NCBI GenBank assembly: GCA_018825925.1
Contig: JAHKAT010000377.1
Location: forward strand, 1 to 8,645
Source: Bacteroidota bacterium
GTDB lineage: Bacteria > Bacteroidota > Bacteroidia > Flavobacteriales_D > Crocinitomicaceae
Direction of reading: 5' to 3'
DNA: 8,645 nucleotides
The first letter of the stretch is position 1; each line of letters opens with the position of its first letter. Both the position numbers and the translations under genes were made by a program. The notes below the pieces were generated by a model that ran no database searches, was not told the origin of the DNA, and saw nothing but the letters and a program-made list of their open reading frames with translations. Shown here piece after piece: positions 1 to 7,229 of this stretch.

Positions 1-6
1 TATTAA

Positions 7-315
7 AATGAAATTAAGGCATTCAATTATAAATTACCTAACCACATAAAAGCAAGCGATAAAAAAATAGAATTAATCGTTTCACCGAATCCAACAAATG
101 GTAAATTCACAGTTCAATCTAATAACCAAATAATAAAATTAGAAGTGATCGATTTCTATGGAAAAACCATATCTCTGAAAACAATTCCACGTACAAACAT
201 TATTCATTTTGATGATTTACCTTTGATTTCAGCTGGAACATTTATTCTTAAAATATATCCTGTAGATGGATCCATTTCAAATGAAAAATTAATACTGAAA
301 ACATATGAAAATTAG
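7..315 (+). pseudogene. 3' fragment of a T9SS cargo gene (type A C-terminal sorting domain)
   Basis: An open frame of 102 codons ends at TAG 313-315 and encodes a C-terminal sorting domain of the T9SS type A kind. It starts with the signature SPNPTNGKF (residues 26-34 of the fragment), followed by the strand LEVIDFYGKTIS and the typical end LISAGTFILKIYP and a lysine-rich tail. Known role of the domain: it directs a protein through the outer membrane by T9SS and is usually cleaved off. The same frame is closed by TAA at 4-6, and there is no ATG, GTG or TTG before the domain (the first GTG and TTG lie inside it). The fragment therefore cannot be an independent gene with a normal start. The residues before the domain (KLPNHIKASDKKIEL) read like a natural linker, so the parent gene probably continued upstream in another frame. 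Frameshift, nonsense mutation or sequencing error cannot be told apart here. The passenger part is not visible. The last 11 nt overlap the next gene. Confidence 0.6.
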
Positions 316-778
316 ACCTGTTCTATTTCTGATTCTAGTTCTTGCGATTTCTAGCTGTGAAAAATTTCCAGAAAAAAGTAATTTCATTCAATTCCGGACG
401 GTAAAGTCAAGGTTGACACGGCAGACTTGGAATTATTTACAGAGTTATCAATGCTTTTTTGATCAAGAGAAGGAGTATCCTTTAGGTTTTAAAAATATTT
501 CTTTAGATTTCAAGCGAAATGGTGATCTGATTTATTTGTATGAATTGAGTAAATCTAATGATCCCGGCCTTCCAGATTACCCTGGTTTCTTTCAATTCAA
601 AGATAGCGCCGGAACTGGAAGATGGGAGCTCCTGAAAGCAAATGATCCGACACAGCTAAGAATTACTATCGAAGGAATATCCTTTGATTTCGAAATCAAT
701 GCTTTAAATGCAAGTAATCTTACTTTGTATTGGGTAAAAGAGGATGTTAAAGAAACCTTTTATCTGAGTCATAGATAA
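305..778 (+). CDS. Small outer-envelope lipoprotein, lipocalin-like pattern, function unknown
   Basis: A 157-residue protein with a lipoprotein signal peptide: MKIRP, a hydrophobic stretch to residue 15, and the lipobox I-S-S-C with the lipidated cysteine at position 18. The mature part has no further membrane segment. Its layout resembles the small lipocalin-like lipoproteins common in Bacteroidota. An N-terminal Trp (W42) is followed by F-x-R-N-G-D near 69-74, then GTGRWELL (103-110), LRITIEG (118-124) and a final strand FEINALNASNLTLYW (129-143). The assignment rests on this pattern only, and no ligand or function can be proposed. The start is firm because the signal peptide begins at this ATG. 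No Shine-Dalgarno sequence is seen, as is usual in this phylum. The start lies inside the last codons of the upstream T9SS fragment (11-nt overlap), which suggests translational coupling. Charged residues E19 and K20 follow the cysteine, but they are not a clear surface-export signal. Confidence 0.8.
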   Translation: MKIRPVLFLILVLAISSCEKFPEKSNFIQFRTVKSRLTRQTWNYLQSYQCFFDQEKEYPLGFKNISLDFKRNGDLIYLYELSKSNDPGLPDYPGFFQFKDSAGTGRWELLKANDPTQLRITIEGISFDFEINALNASNLTLYWVKEDVKETFYLSHR

Positions 779-788
779 AACCAAAAAT

Positions 789-826
789 GGGCATCACAAA
801 AAAAGTGGTGCCCTTAATTCTAATTT
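789..826 (+). terminator. Hairpin terminator or attenuator between lipoprotein and T9SS cargo genes
   Basis: GGGCATCAC (789-797) pairs with GTGGTGCCC (805-813) in a 9-bp stem with one G-U pair, around a loop of seven A. It begins 10 nt after the lipoprotein stop codon. The following sequence (814-826) is T/A-rich but not a clean T run, so on the + strand it may be only a partial terminator or an mRNA-end stabiliser. Read on the - strand the hairpin is followed by ATTTTTGGTTTT, which is at least as terminator-like. Confidence 0.6.
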
Positions 827-829
827 AAT

Positions 830-1840
830 ATGAAAAAAACAAACGCTATTATTCTTGGCTTGTTGCTATTTACCTCGTCAAAAAGTTGGACACAAGAATA
901 TACCTTCCAATTACAAAACGCAAGCTATGCGGCTCTGACAAGTTCTACTTCGATTTCAAATGGTGACGTTTGGGATGATCCACAATATGAAATTCCATTA
1001 GGATTTGTCATTAATTTATACGACACAACACTTAGCTCCCTTTATTTATCTGGAATAGGTGCTGGAGGAGAATTGTCCACCTATTTGGCTCCTGGCTCAA
1101 TTTTGAGTCCTTTACTTTCTTTTGTTGGAACTGATATTGTTGACCGCGGGTATGGCACAGCAAATTCTTTGTCCCCAATCAGTTATACTGTTTTAGGAAC
1201 TGTTGGTTCAAGAATAGGTAAATTAGAATATAAAAATGTTGGTTTTTATTATGAAACTGATCCGGATGGCATTTCTACTGACTTTGCAAGTTTTCAAATA
1301 TGGATATATGAATCAAATTCATCTTTTGAAGTTCATTTTGGTCCAAGCTCTATAACACAGCCGAGCTTATGCTTCGATAGCGAAGATGGATTGTACACTG
1401 GATTATCCAAAAAATGGGATTACTCTACTTACGCTTCTGTATCTAATAATCAAGTGCTTGTTGGCACCGCTAGCAGCCCAATAATTTCAACAAAGCAGGA
1501 TTATTTCACTGATTTTATGATTGGGTGGCCTTCTAATGGCACTGTATTTAAATTCACAAAATCAATATCGAACATCACTGAAATGGATTTTTCCGAGGAA
1601 TTCAAAGTATATCCTAACCCTGCTAAAGACAAGCTTTATATATCAAATCTCAATTTACAAGATGTTTCTAAAATTACGGTTATGGATGTTACTGGGAAAA
1701 CAATTTATTCCATTTCAAATAAAGTATTCAATTCTTCATTGAATATATTGGAAAATGTTAAACTCCCTCAAGGCTCTTACTTTCTTGTTGTTACCTCTAA
1801 AACGAACCCTATAACCACTGCTCGATTTCAAGTGAATTAG
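830..1840 (+). CDS. Secreted T9SS cargo protein with type A sorting domain, function unknown
   Basis: A 336-residue protein with three parts. A Sec signal peptide (about residues 1-21, MKKT then IILGLLLF) is followed by a passenger of about 230 residues and a T9SS type A sorting domain (about 255-336). The sorting domain shows FKVYPNPAKDKL, ITVMDVTGKTIY and LPQGSYFLVV. The passenger looks all-beta, with the stretches YEIPLGFVINLYD (53-65), IGKLEYKNVGFYYE (129-142) and FASFQIWIYESNSSFEVHFGPSS (152-174, here in outline). From memory, the element R-I-x-K-L-x-Y-K-N-x-G-F followed by F-Q-I-W-x-Y-E recurs in Bacteroidota secreted proteins of unknown function. No catalytic motif is seen. Inference: the protein is exported by Sec and then T9SS, and is either released or anchored to the cell surface. 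It sits 51 nt after the lipoprotein gene with the 789-813 hairpin between them. It converges on the nuclease gene with only 20 nt between the two stop codons. Confidence 0.85.
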   Translation: MKKTNAIILGLLLFTSSKSWTQEYTFQLQNASYAALTSSTSISNGDVWDDPQYEIPLGFVINLYDTTLSSLYLSGIGAGGELSTYLAPGSILSPLLSFVGTDIVDRGYGTANSLSPISYTVLGTVGSRIGKLEYKNVGFYYETDPDGISTDFASFQIWIYESNSSFEVHFGPSSITQPSLCFDSEDGLYTGLSKKWDYSTYASVSNNQVLVGTASSPIISTKQDYFTDFMIGWPSNGTVFKFTKSISNITEMDFSEEFKVYPNPAKDKLYISNLNLQDVSKITVMDVTGKTIYSISNKVFNSSLNILENVKLPQGSYFLVVTSKTNPITTARFQVN

Positions 1841-1860
1841 TTGTTCATTTTTGAATTAAA

Positions 1861-4743
1861 TTAAACACAATAATTGCAGTAATTGAAGTAGCTTACTTTG
1901 TGAGAAAATGGAATTTCCGTGTCATAAAGTTTCTCTAACATGGCTTGTAGCGCGAATTCAAACTCATTAAAAACTTCTTTTAAGGTCCCTTCTTCTACTT
2001 GTAAATTAAGTCCTTCGTCGGGATAACTGATAAAGGAAATAATTGATAGTTTATGGGGCAACACTCCAATTTTACTATCTATCAAATAACCATAAAACAA
2101 CAATTGCAAAATATATTTTCCATTCACATTTGCTAGTACATCCGTCAAAACTTCACGAACCTTTCCTTTTGCTTTTATCGTCAATTTAGCACCATCTACC
2201 TTTCCAGATTTATAATCAATCACTTGAATTCGCTCATTTTGAATGTTTTTTACGATTTCTATTGGATTGGTGATGTCCTCTTTCCTCTGCAATAAATCAA
2301 TACGGTCGATTTTTCCGTGCATATTAACCGTCTTTTTGTCGCCATGTATTTCCAATTCCAAACTTCTATAAACACTTTGCTCTAGAGCATAAATCCAAAT
2401 GGCATCTTTGCTTTTCGAAATTCTATTAATCTCGAAATCCAAGTAGCGGTGAATGAGTTTTTTTGCCATCTCAAAACTCAAGTAATTTTTTCCAGTTTGA
2501 AACGCTTTCTGATCTCCCGAATAAGTAGACATAAATCCTTCCAGAATCTTTGCATCCGCTTGAGCTTTCATTTTCACTAAATCTTGCACTTCCAGTGGAC
2601 GAGCTTTCGGATTCACTTTGTCCTCTTTGTCCACAATGGCAAAAGGTGTGAAAAGTGATTCGAGGGCATCGTGTAAAATGGTTCCAAAAGTATTGTTCTG
2701 CATTTCTTCCTCCACTTCCTCCTCTTCACCGTATTCCATTAAATAGCGATAATAAAAATCCAGCGAACAGGTGTTCAGTTTTATTAAGGCCGAAGCCGAG
2801 CAAGAACGAGCCAAAACCTCATCCATTTTCGCCATTAATTCAGGTGTCTTTTCCACTTGCGAAGTTCGCTTACTTTTGGCCGTGGCATCCAATTGATATT
2901 GGCGTTTGGTGAAATCCAAGTTTTTGTTTTCTCGCTTCCACTCTAGCTCCATTTGAAGTAAATATCTACTTGCTTCATTGCTCATCATGTCTTCTCTACG
3001 GTTCAAATACGTGATTGTTAAATCCTTCACGTCGTGCATTAAACGATAAAAGTGATGGGCGAACAAACCATTTTTTTCTCTGGACGTCGGCATACCTACA
3101 CCGGCTCTTAAATCCATAGGAATTAAGGTCATCATTGGGTTTCCTGGAGGCATTTTACCTTCGTTCATTCCCAAACAAATAATTCGCTCAAAATCTAGCA
3201 ATCTGGTTTCCAACAGACCCATTATTTGTAAACCACTAATCGGATTTCCTTCATAGGCAATTGTCGCTGCCCCAAAATGCATTTGAAACAATTGCTTGAA
3301 AACTCTTCTGCCCATTGTGGCAACAGGTTGTGCATTCCAACCGTTGTAAAACTGAATCAAACTCGCATCAAAAGCTTTCAAAATTGCTTTTTCGAAAGAT
3401 CTTGAATCATTCAGCTTTTCAAAAATCAGTTGATTTAAATTTCTGAAATTTAGCAAGGCATCATTCCAATCGGCCGACCAAGTTTGTGATATAACTCGAT
3501 AAAATGCTTTCAATTCGTCATTTTCGAGGCTCAACCGTTCAATTCCTATGAATAAATTGTTGTTTTGAACTACCTTTTGCTCCAACAAGAGTTGCCTTTT
3601 CCTGGCTGAACCTGGCAAAATTGCTTGATAAAAAGGGTGTTTCCAGAGTCGGGCTAAATCTTTATGGTACAGTGCGTCTTTACTTGAAAATCGCTCTTTA
3701 TTTTCTTGAATAGAAAACAATAAATCAACCCACAATTTGATAGAGGTATTCCGCAGTTCCAAGCCCATGGTAATGTTTGCTTTGCCAATGTTTAGAGGCA
3801 GATTTTTTATCATGGGCAACACCAAATCTTCATCCGCAAGTAATAAAAGTGTTTTCTCTATTTCGGCAGGTGCCATTTGGGACAACATCGTACTTGCTAC
3901 GTGCACTTGAGCAACGTTTTGTGAACATTCTATTAACTCGATTTTCTTCTTTTCAGAAGACATTTTGTTTTTGGTGAATGGCCAAGCGGATTTCCCTAAG
4001 AAATCTTGCATTTGACGCAGAAAATGGCCGGCTTCGTGGTGATCACTTTTTAAATAGAAATCATCGGCATCTATTAATACATGTCCGCGACCAAGATTGG
4101 TCAGTTGCTTCATAATACTCATTTCCGAAAGGGAAAGTGCATTGAAACCCGCAAACAAAAAATGAGCGTCAGAATTCTGGTTAAACACCAAATCTATATT
4201 TTCAGCCACCTGACGAAAAGCCATGCCGTTGTATGCCTTGTTCTCTTTAGAAAGTCTTGCTTTTAGGTTTTCGTAATAAGTTTGTAAGCGATCCCAAAAC
4301 TTGAGATAATTCTCTTGAGCTGCTGTAAGAGGCTCGTCGTCAGGGCTCCATCTTTCAATCTCGCGAATGTCGCGCAAGTTTTTAAAAAGTTGTTTTGCGT
4401 CGACAAGGTATTTTTCAAGTTCGTCGAAATCTGACAAAAGCTGAGGCACCCAAGTGAAAAAAGCATCAAAACTGGCGTCTTCCTCCGGTTCGACTATGGT
4501 TAAATGAACATTGTACAATTCCATCATTAACGCCAAGCGTTCTTGAATCACAAACGTGCTACAATGTCTAATCCATCGATCAATGGTCGTAATTTCAGGA
4601 GCAAAAATAGGTTTGCCCGCTTTGTTTACCAAGGCTTGTTCCACGTATTTTCGAGCTCGTACAGAAGGCAAAACAATGACTAAATGATCAAGATTGAGCT
4701 CTTTTTCTGCGATGTATTCTGCTATTTGGTCGACAAACTTCAT
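1861..4743 (-). CDS. AddB/RecB-like PD-(D/E)XK nuclease (inactivated-helicase family)
   Basis: A 960-residue protein with the layout of the AddB-type partner of bacterial double-strand-break repair nucleases. The N-terminus (LVIVLPSVRARKYVEQAL, 21-38) sits where a helicase Walker A would be but has no GKS/T. Residues 504-533 (GLQIMGLLETR, then IICLGMNEGKMPPG) match the helicase motif found in AddB and RecB relatives. The C-terminal nuclease domain (about 645-960) carries C659 in NTCSLDFYYRYL, H691 in FGTILHDALESL, D813 and D816 in GKIDRID, the catalytic core VIDYKSGK (D843, K845) and QxxxY at 880-884. All expected PD-(D/E)XK residues are present. The chain ends YCNYCV, giving C956 and C959 but no final cysteine of an AddB-style 4Fe-4S cluster. 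Expected job: DNA end processing with an AddA/UvrD-type helicase, which is not in this window. The start ATG overlaps the stop of the upstream ATPase gene (ATGA, 4740-4743). No AddB symbol is given because the assignment is by motif only. Confidence 0.88.
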   Translation of the reverse strand: MKFVDQIAEYIAEKELNLDHLVIVLPSVRARKYVEQALVNKAGKPIFAPEITTIDRWIRHCSTFVIQERLALMMELYNVHLTIVEPEEDASFDAFFTWVPQLLSDFDELEKYLVDAKQLFKNLRDIREIERWSPDDEPLTAAQENYLKFWDRLQTYYENLKARLSKENKAYNGMAFRQVAENIDLVFNQNSDAHFLFAGFNALSLSEMSIMKQLTNLGRGHVLIDADDFYLKSDHHEAGHFLRQMQDFLGKSAWPFTKNKMSSEKKKIELIECSQNVAQVHVASTMLSQMAPAEIEKTLLLLADEDLVLPMIKNLPLNIGKANITMGLELRNTSIKLWVDLLFSIQENKERFSSKDALYHKDLARLWKHPFYQAILPGSARKRQLLLEQKVVQNNNLFIGIERLSLENDELKAFYRVISQTWSADWNDALLNFRNLNQLIFEKLNDSRSFEKAILKAFDASLIQFYNGWNAQPVATMGRRVFKQLFQMHFGAATIAYEGNPISGLQIMGLLETRLLDFERIICLGMNEGKMPPGNPMMTLIPMDLRAGVGMPTSREKNGLFAHHFYRLMHDVKDLTITYLNRREDMMSNEASRYLLQMELEWKRENKNLDFTKRQYQLDATAKSKRTSQVEKTPELMAKMDEVLARSCSASALIKLNTCSLDFYYRYLMEYGEEEEVEEEMQNNTFGTILHDALESLFTPFAIVDKEDKVNPKARPLEVQDLVKMKAQADAKILEGFMSTYSGDQKAFQTGKNYLSFEMAKKLIHRYLDFEINRISKSKDAIWIYALEQSVYRSLELEIHGDKKTVNMHGKIDRIDLLQRKEDITNPIEIVKNIQNERIQVIDYKSGKVDGAKLTIKAKGKVREVLTDVLANVNGKYILQLLFYGYLIDSKIGVLPHKLSIISFISYPDEGLNLQVEEGTLKEVFNEFEFALQAMLEKLYDTEIPFSHKVSYFNYCNYCV

Positions 4744-5891
4744 TTTTTAGAAGATAAAAAGCTCCAATAACTGGCTCTATTCAAAACTGAATATTTTGCA
4801 TTTGGATAGTTGTTTTTAAAACCCAAGGGGAATTTTCTTTTTTCTTTTTTATTCCATGCAACTTGATAAGCTTGCGTTTGATCCTCACCGAATTCAACAA
4901 TATCCACGGCCGTTTTGGTCAATGATCGCCATGTAAATAGTTGTTTGGGTAATTGCTTCTGGACGATCATTTTTTGTCGCTCCATTAACAACCAATTTCT
5001 CCAGAGTTGGTCAGAATCATTGCGCCAATCCATTTCAGAGAAATTTTCGATTAGGGCATTTCGAATACCATTGTCGGTAAAATAAACAGTGATCCCTTTT
5101 TTCATTTCGTACTTCTTGCCGGTGGTGAAGTTTGGGATTGTTTGAATCAAGTAGGCTTTTTCAAACAACTGCACATAGCGTTCAACGGTTTCATTATCAA
5201 GGCCTACTTTGGTTCCAATTTCATTGAAAGATAAAATTTCACCCATTTGAAAAGCAAGTATTTTCAATACCTTTAATTGTAAATCTCGCTTATTAATACG
5301 GTCTTCTTTACTCCACTGACCCTTTTGCCAGTATTCTAAAATAGACAGGAGTGCTGCTCTTTTATCCTCGCTATCCAACACGCTTTGAAGCGTTCCAAAG
5401 TTGAGCACTTCTTCTAATTTTGCATCTATTTTACCCATTCCGAGAGCCTGGGCCAATTCATAAAACGAAACGGGCAACCAATGAATCAAGGCACCTGCAT
5501 TTTCTAATGCCATGGCATACGCCTCATCCATCGCTGGTTCAAACGAGCTTATTAAAAGAAGACTAAACGATAAATCTGAGCTTAATGCAGTTTCTAAAAA
5601 TTGATCCCAATTGTCTAAAAATTCAGCCTCATCAAATAAAACTACCTCCTTATTGTTTTCTGAAAAAAGTAATTTCTCCCAGCCATATTCCCCTTCGTTT
5701 TCAGACTTATAATCCACTTTCGAAAAGACTGTAAATGTTTTATTTAACTTCTCCAGTTCTGCGATTGCAGCCGCCTTTTTACCAGACCCTTTCAGTCCTT
5801 TTAGCACTACAATTTTATTGTCTATAATTGCTTTTTGGAGTTGTTCTTGCGAAAGCCTAACAATGGTCGATTCTACAGTAATTTCAGTCAT
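4740..5891 (-). CDS. Degenerate AAA ATPase with DUF4143-type C-terminal domain
   Basis: A 383-residue protein with the layout of the AAA_14/DUF4143 family. An N-terminal P-loop ATPase is followed by a winged-helix segment (about 205-255; VLKILAFQMGEILSFNEIG, then VERYVQLFEKAYLIQ) and a C-terminal nuclease-like fold (about 268-383; VYFTDNGIRNAL, LFTWRS). Walker B is intact (VVLFDEAE, D87 and E88), and LPVSFYELAQ (139-148) matches the family's conserved block. Several key positions differ. Walker A reads GLKGSGKK (32-39), with Lys in place of the Ser/Thr that binds magnesium. The C-terminal signature usually reads as E-I-D and later E-F/V-K; here it is A-V-D (328-330) and Q-V-A (343-345). Inference: the protein may bind nucleotide poorly or not hydrolyse it, and act as a structural partner. 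It lies 61 nt downstream of hutI in the same direction, with a weak AAAGGA 11 nt before its ATG. Its stop overlaps the nuclease start, so the two are probably translationally coupled. What the family does is poorly known. Confidence 0.82.
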   Translation of the reverse strand: MTEITVESTIVRLSQEQLQKAIIDNKIVVLKGLKGSGKKAAAIAELEKLNKTFTVFSKVDYKSENEGEYGWEKLLFSENNKEVVLFDEAEFLDNWDQFLETALSSDLSFSLLLISSFEPAMDEAYAMALENAGALIHWLPVSFYELAQALGMGKIDAKLEEVLNFGTLQSVLDSEDKRAALLSILEYWQKGQWSKEDRINKRDLQLKVLKILAFQMGEILSFNEIGTKVGLDNETVERYVQLFEKAYLIQTIPNFTTGKKYEMKKGITVYFTDNGIRNALIENFSEMDWRNDSDQLWRNWLLMERQKMIVQKQLPKQLFTWRSLTKTAVDIVEFGEDQTQAYQVAWNKKEKRKFPLGFKNNYPNAKYSVLNRASYWSFLSSKK

Positions 5892-5952
5892 TTTGGTAAA
5901 TTTCCTTTAAATTATGCGGAAAAATAATAGAAATGAAGGAGATATACGCTTT

Positions 5953-7185
5953 TTAGAAGATTAATTTATCCACATGATTATCGCCAAAGGCATAAGGCAA
6001 GTAGGCCAAATTTGGAATTTCCTTTGTGAGTAGTAGCGGCGTTGTTTTTCCTACAGAAATAGTTCCATGTGTTTCCGATAAACCCATGGCGTAGGCCGCG
6101 TTGATGGTCAGCGCATTAATCGCCTCTTCTGGCGTCAATTTCATTTTAACACAAGCCAGAGATAGAACGGTTTGTAAATTTCCTGTCGGCGTTGTTCCTG
6201 GGTTAAAATCACTCGCCAAAGCAATTGGAAGTCCATTTTCAATCATTTTTCTCCCTTGAGCAAAGGGAATTGAAATAAAGTGTGAACAGCTTGGCAAAAG
6301 AGTAGGCATACAGCTCGAATTTTTCAATGCTTGAATATCGTCATCAGATATTTCCTCCAGATGATCGACGCTTAGAGCATTCAATTCAATGGCTTTTTTA
6401 ATGCCCCCCATAACAGAAAACTGATTCACATGAACTTTTGGTCGCAGCCCATATTTAGCCCCAGCGATTAAAATTTCTTCCATTTCTTCCAAAGAAAAAT
6501 AATTTCTTTCGCAAAAGACATCGATATAATCCGCTAGGTTTTCAGCCGCAATTTGGGGTAGCATTTCATCTATAATCAAGCGAATATAGTCTTCGTGGTT
6601 TTCTTTGAATTCTTTTGGAAAAGCATGAGCTCCTAAGAAAGTTGCCTTGATTTTTACGGGTGATTCTTTTTTCATCCGCTGAATCACGCGCAAAATTTTA
6701 AGTTCTGCCTCAACGCTCAAACCGTAGCCTGATTTAATCTCAATCGCCCCGGTGCCATACGTTTGAACTAAAGCCAATCGTTTCATGGCATCCTTAAATA
6801 ATTCCTCCTCACTCATTTCAGCCAAACGAGCGGCCGAGTTTAAAATTCCACCACCACGAGCAGCAATTTCCTCATAGGTCAAACCATGAATTCGATCGAC
6901 AAACTCCTCCTCTCTACTTTTAGCAAAAACCAGGTGCGTATGCGAATCGCAAAAAGCAGGGAGTACAAAACAGTTTTCGGCGTCGATCACCTCCACATCG
7001 CGCCAGTCTAGCAGTCCTTGCCAATCGTCCATTGAGCCATAATCAATAATAACACCGTCTTCCTTTGCCACGTACGCATTTTGAAGAATCGGTAAATTCG
7101 CCATTTCTTCGCCCTTTAAATAAGGTTTAAAATTCTCGCCAGCCAATACCAGCCCCTTGATATTCTTGATAAGGATTTTCGCCAT
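5953..7185 (-). CDS. hutI: Imidazolonepropionase
   Basis: HutI hydrolyses 4-imidazolone-5-propanoate to N-formimidoyl-L-glutamate, the third step of histidine breakdown, in the cytoplasm. The 410-residue product has the family's usual length. Its amidohydrolase motifs are in order: metal ligands H82 and H84 in DSHTHLVFA, GGGI at 111-114, substrate loop KSGYGL (151-156), H187 in FLGAHAFP, H252 in KVHVNQF, DHLEE from 274, and D326 in ASDFNPGTTP. The two early histidines, H252 and D326 correspond to the known metal site of the family. I chose the ATG at 7183-7185 (MAKILIKNIKG). The frame is open for 18 more codons to an ATG at 7237-7239, but that extension (MNSPKKADFF...) is not family-like and would start inside a palindrome and overlap the tRNA promoter. 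No Shine-Dalgarno is visible. No other hut gene is in the window. The next gene follows after 61 nt in the same direction, so read-through is possible. Confidence 0.95.
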   Translation of the reverse strand: MAKILIKNIKGLVLAGENFKPYLKGEEMANLPILQNAYVAKEDGVIIDYGSMDDWQGLLDWRDVEVIDAENCFVLPAFCDSHTHLVFAKSREEEFVDRIHGLTYEEIAARGGGILNSAARLAEMSEEELFKDAMKRLALVQTYGTGAIEIKSGYGLSVEAELKILRVIQRMKKESPVKIKATFLGAHAFPKEFKENHEDYIRLIIDEMLPQIAAENLADYIDVFCERNYFSLEEMEEILIAGAKYGLRPKVHVNQFSVMGGIKKAIELNALSVDHLEEISDDDIQALKNSSCMPTLLPSCSHFISIPFAQGRKMIENGLPIALASDFNPGTTPTGNLQTVLSLACVKMKLTPEEAINALTINAAYAMGLSETHGTISVGKTTPLLLTKEIPNLAYLPYAFGDNHVDKLIF

Positions 7186-7229
7186 GATTACAATAATAGG
7201 GAAATGCTCAAAAAAATCAGCTTTTTTAG

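Noticed and set aside
2655..2912. Possible + strand gene of 85 codons opposite the nuclease gene.
   Set aside because: It lies wholly inside the well-supported nuclease gene, and its product is low-complexity and Pro/Lys-rich without recognisable features. The same holds for short open frames at 1521-1742, 3777-3977, 4081-4266, 4263-4469, 7781-7975 and 8138-8320.
5936..5948. GAAGGAGATATAC on the + strand looks like the phage T7 gene 10 ribosome binding site used in expression vectors.
   Set aside because: No start codon follows, and it lies in a normal gap between two genes of the opposite strand. There is no other vector sequence nearby. A chance match is the best explanation.
5892..5952. 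Hairpin TTTCC...GGAAA between hutI and the ATPase gene as a terminator or promoter site.
   Set aside because: The stem is only 5 bp with a 12-nt loop and no T run, and no TAnnTTTG match with a partner box is present on the - strand.
1861..7185. The three - strand genes as a new defence island.
   Set aside because: hutI is plain catabolism, and an AddB-like nuclease is ordinary repair machinery in this phylum. No toxin, methylase, reverse transcriptase or phage-linked gene is present. Only the ATPase-nuclease pair was kept as a weaker finding.
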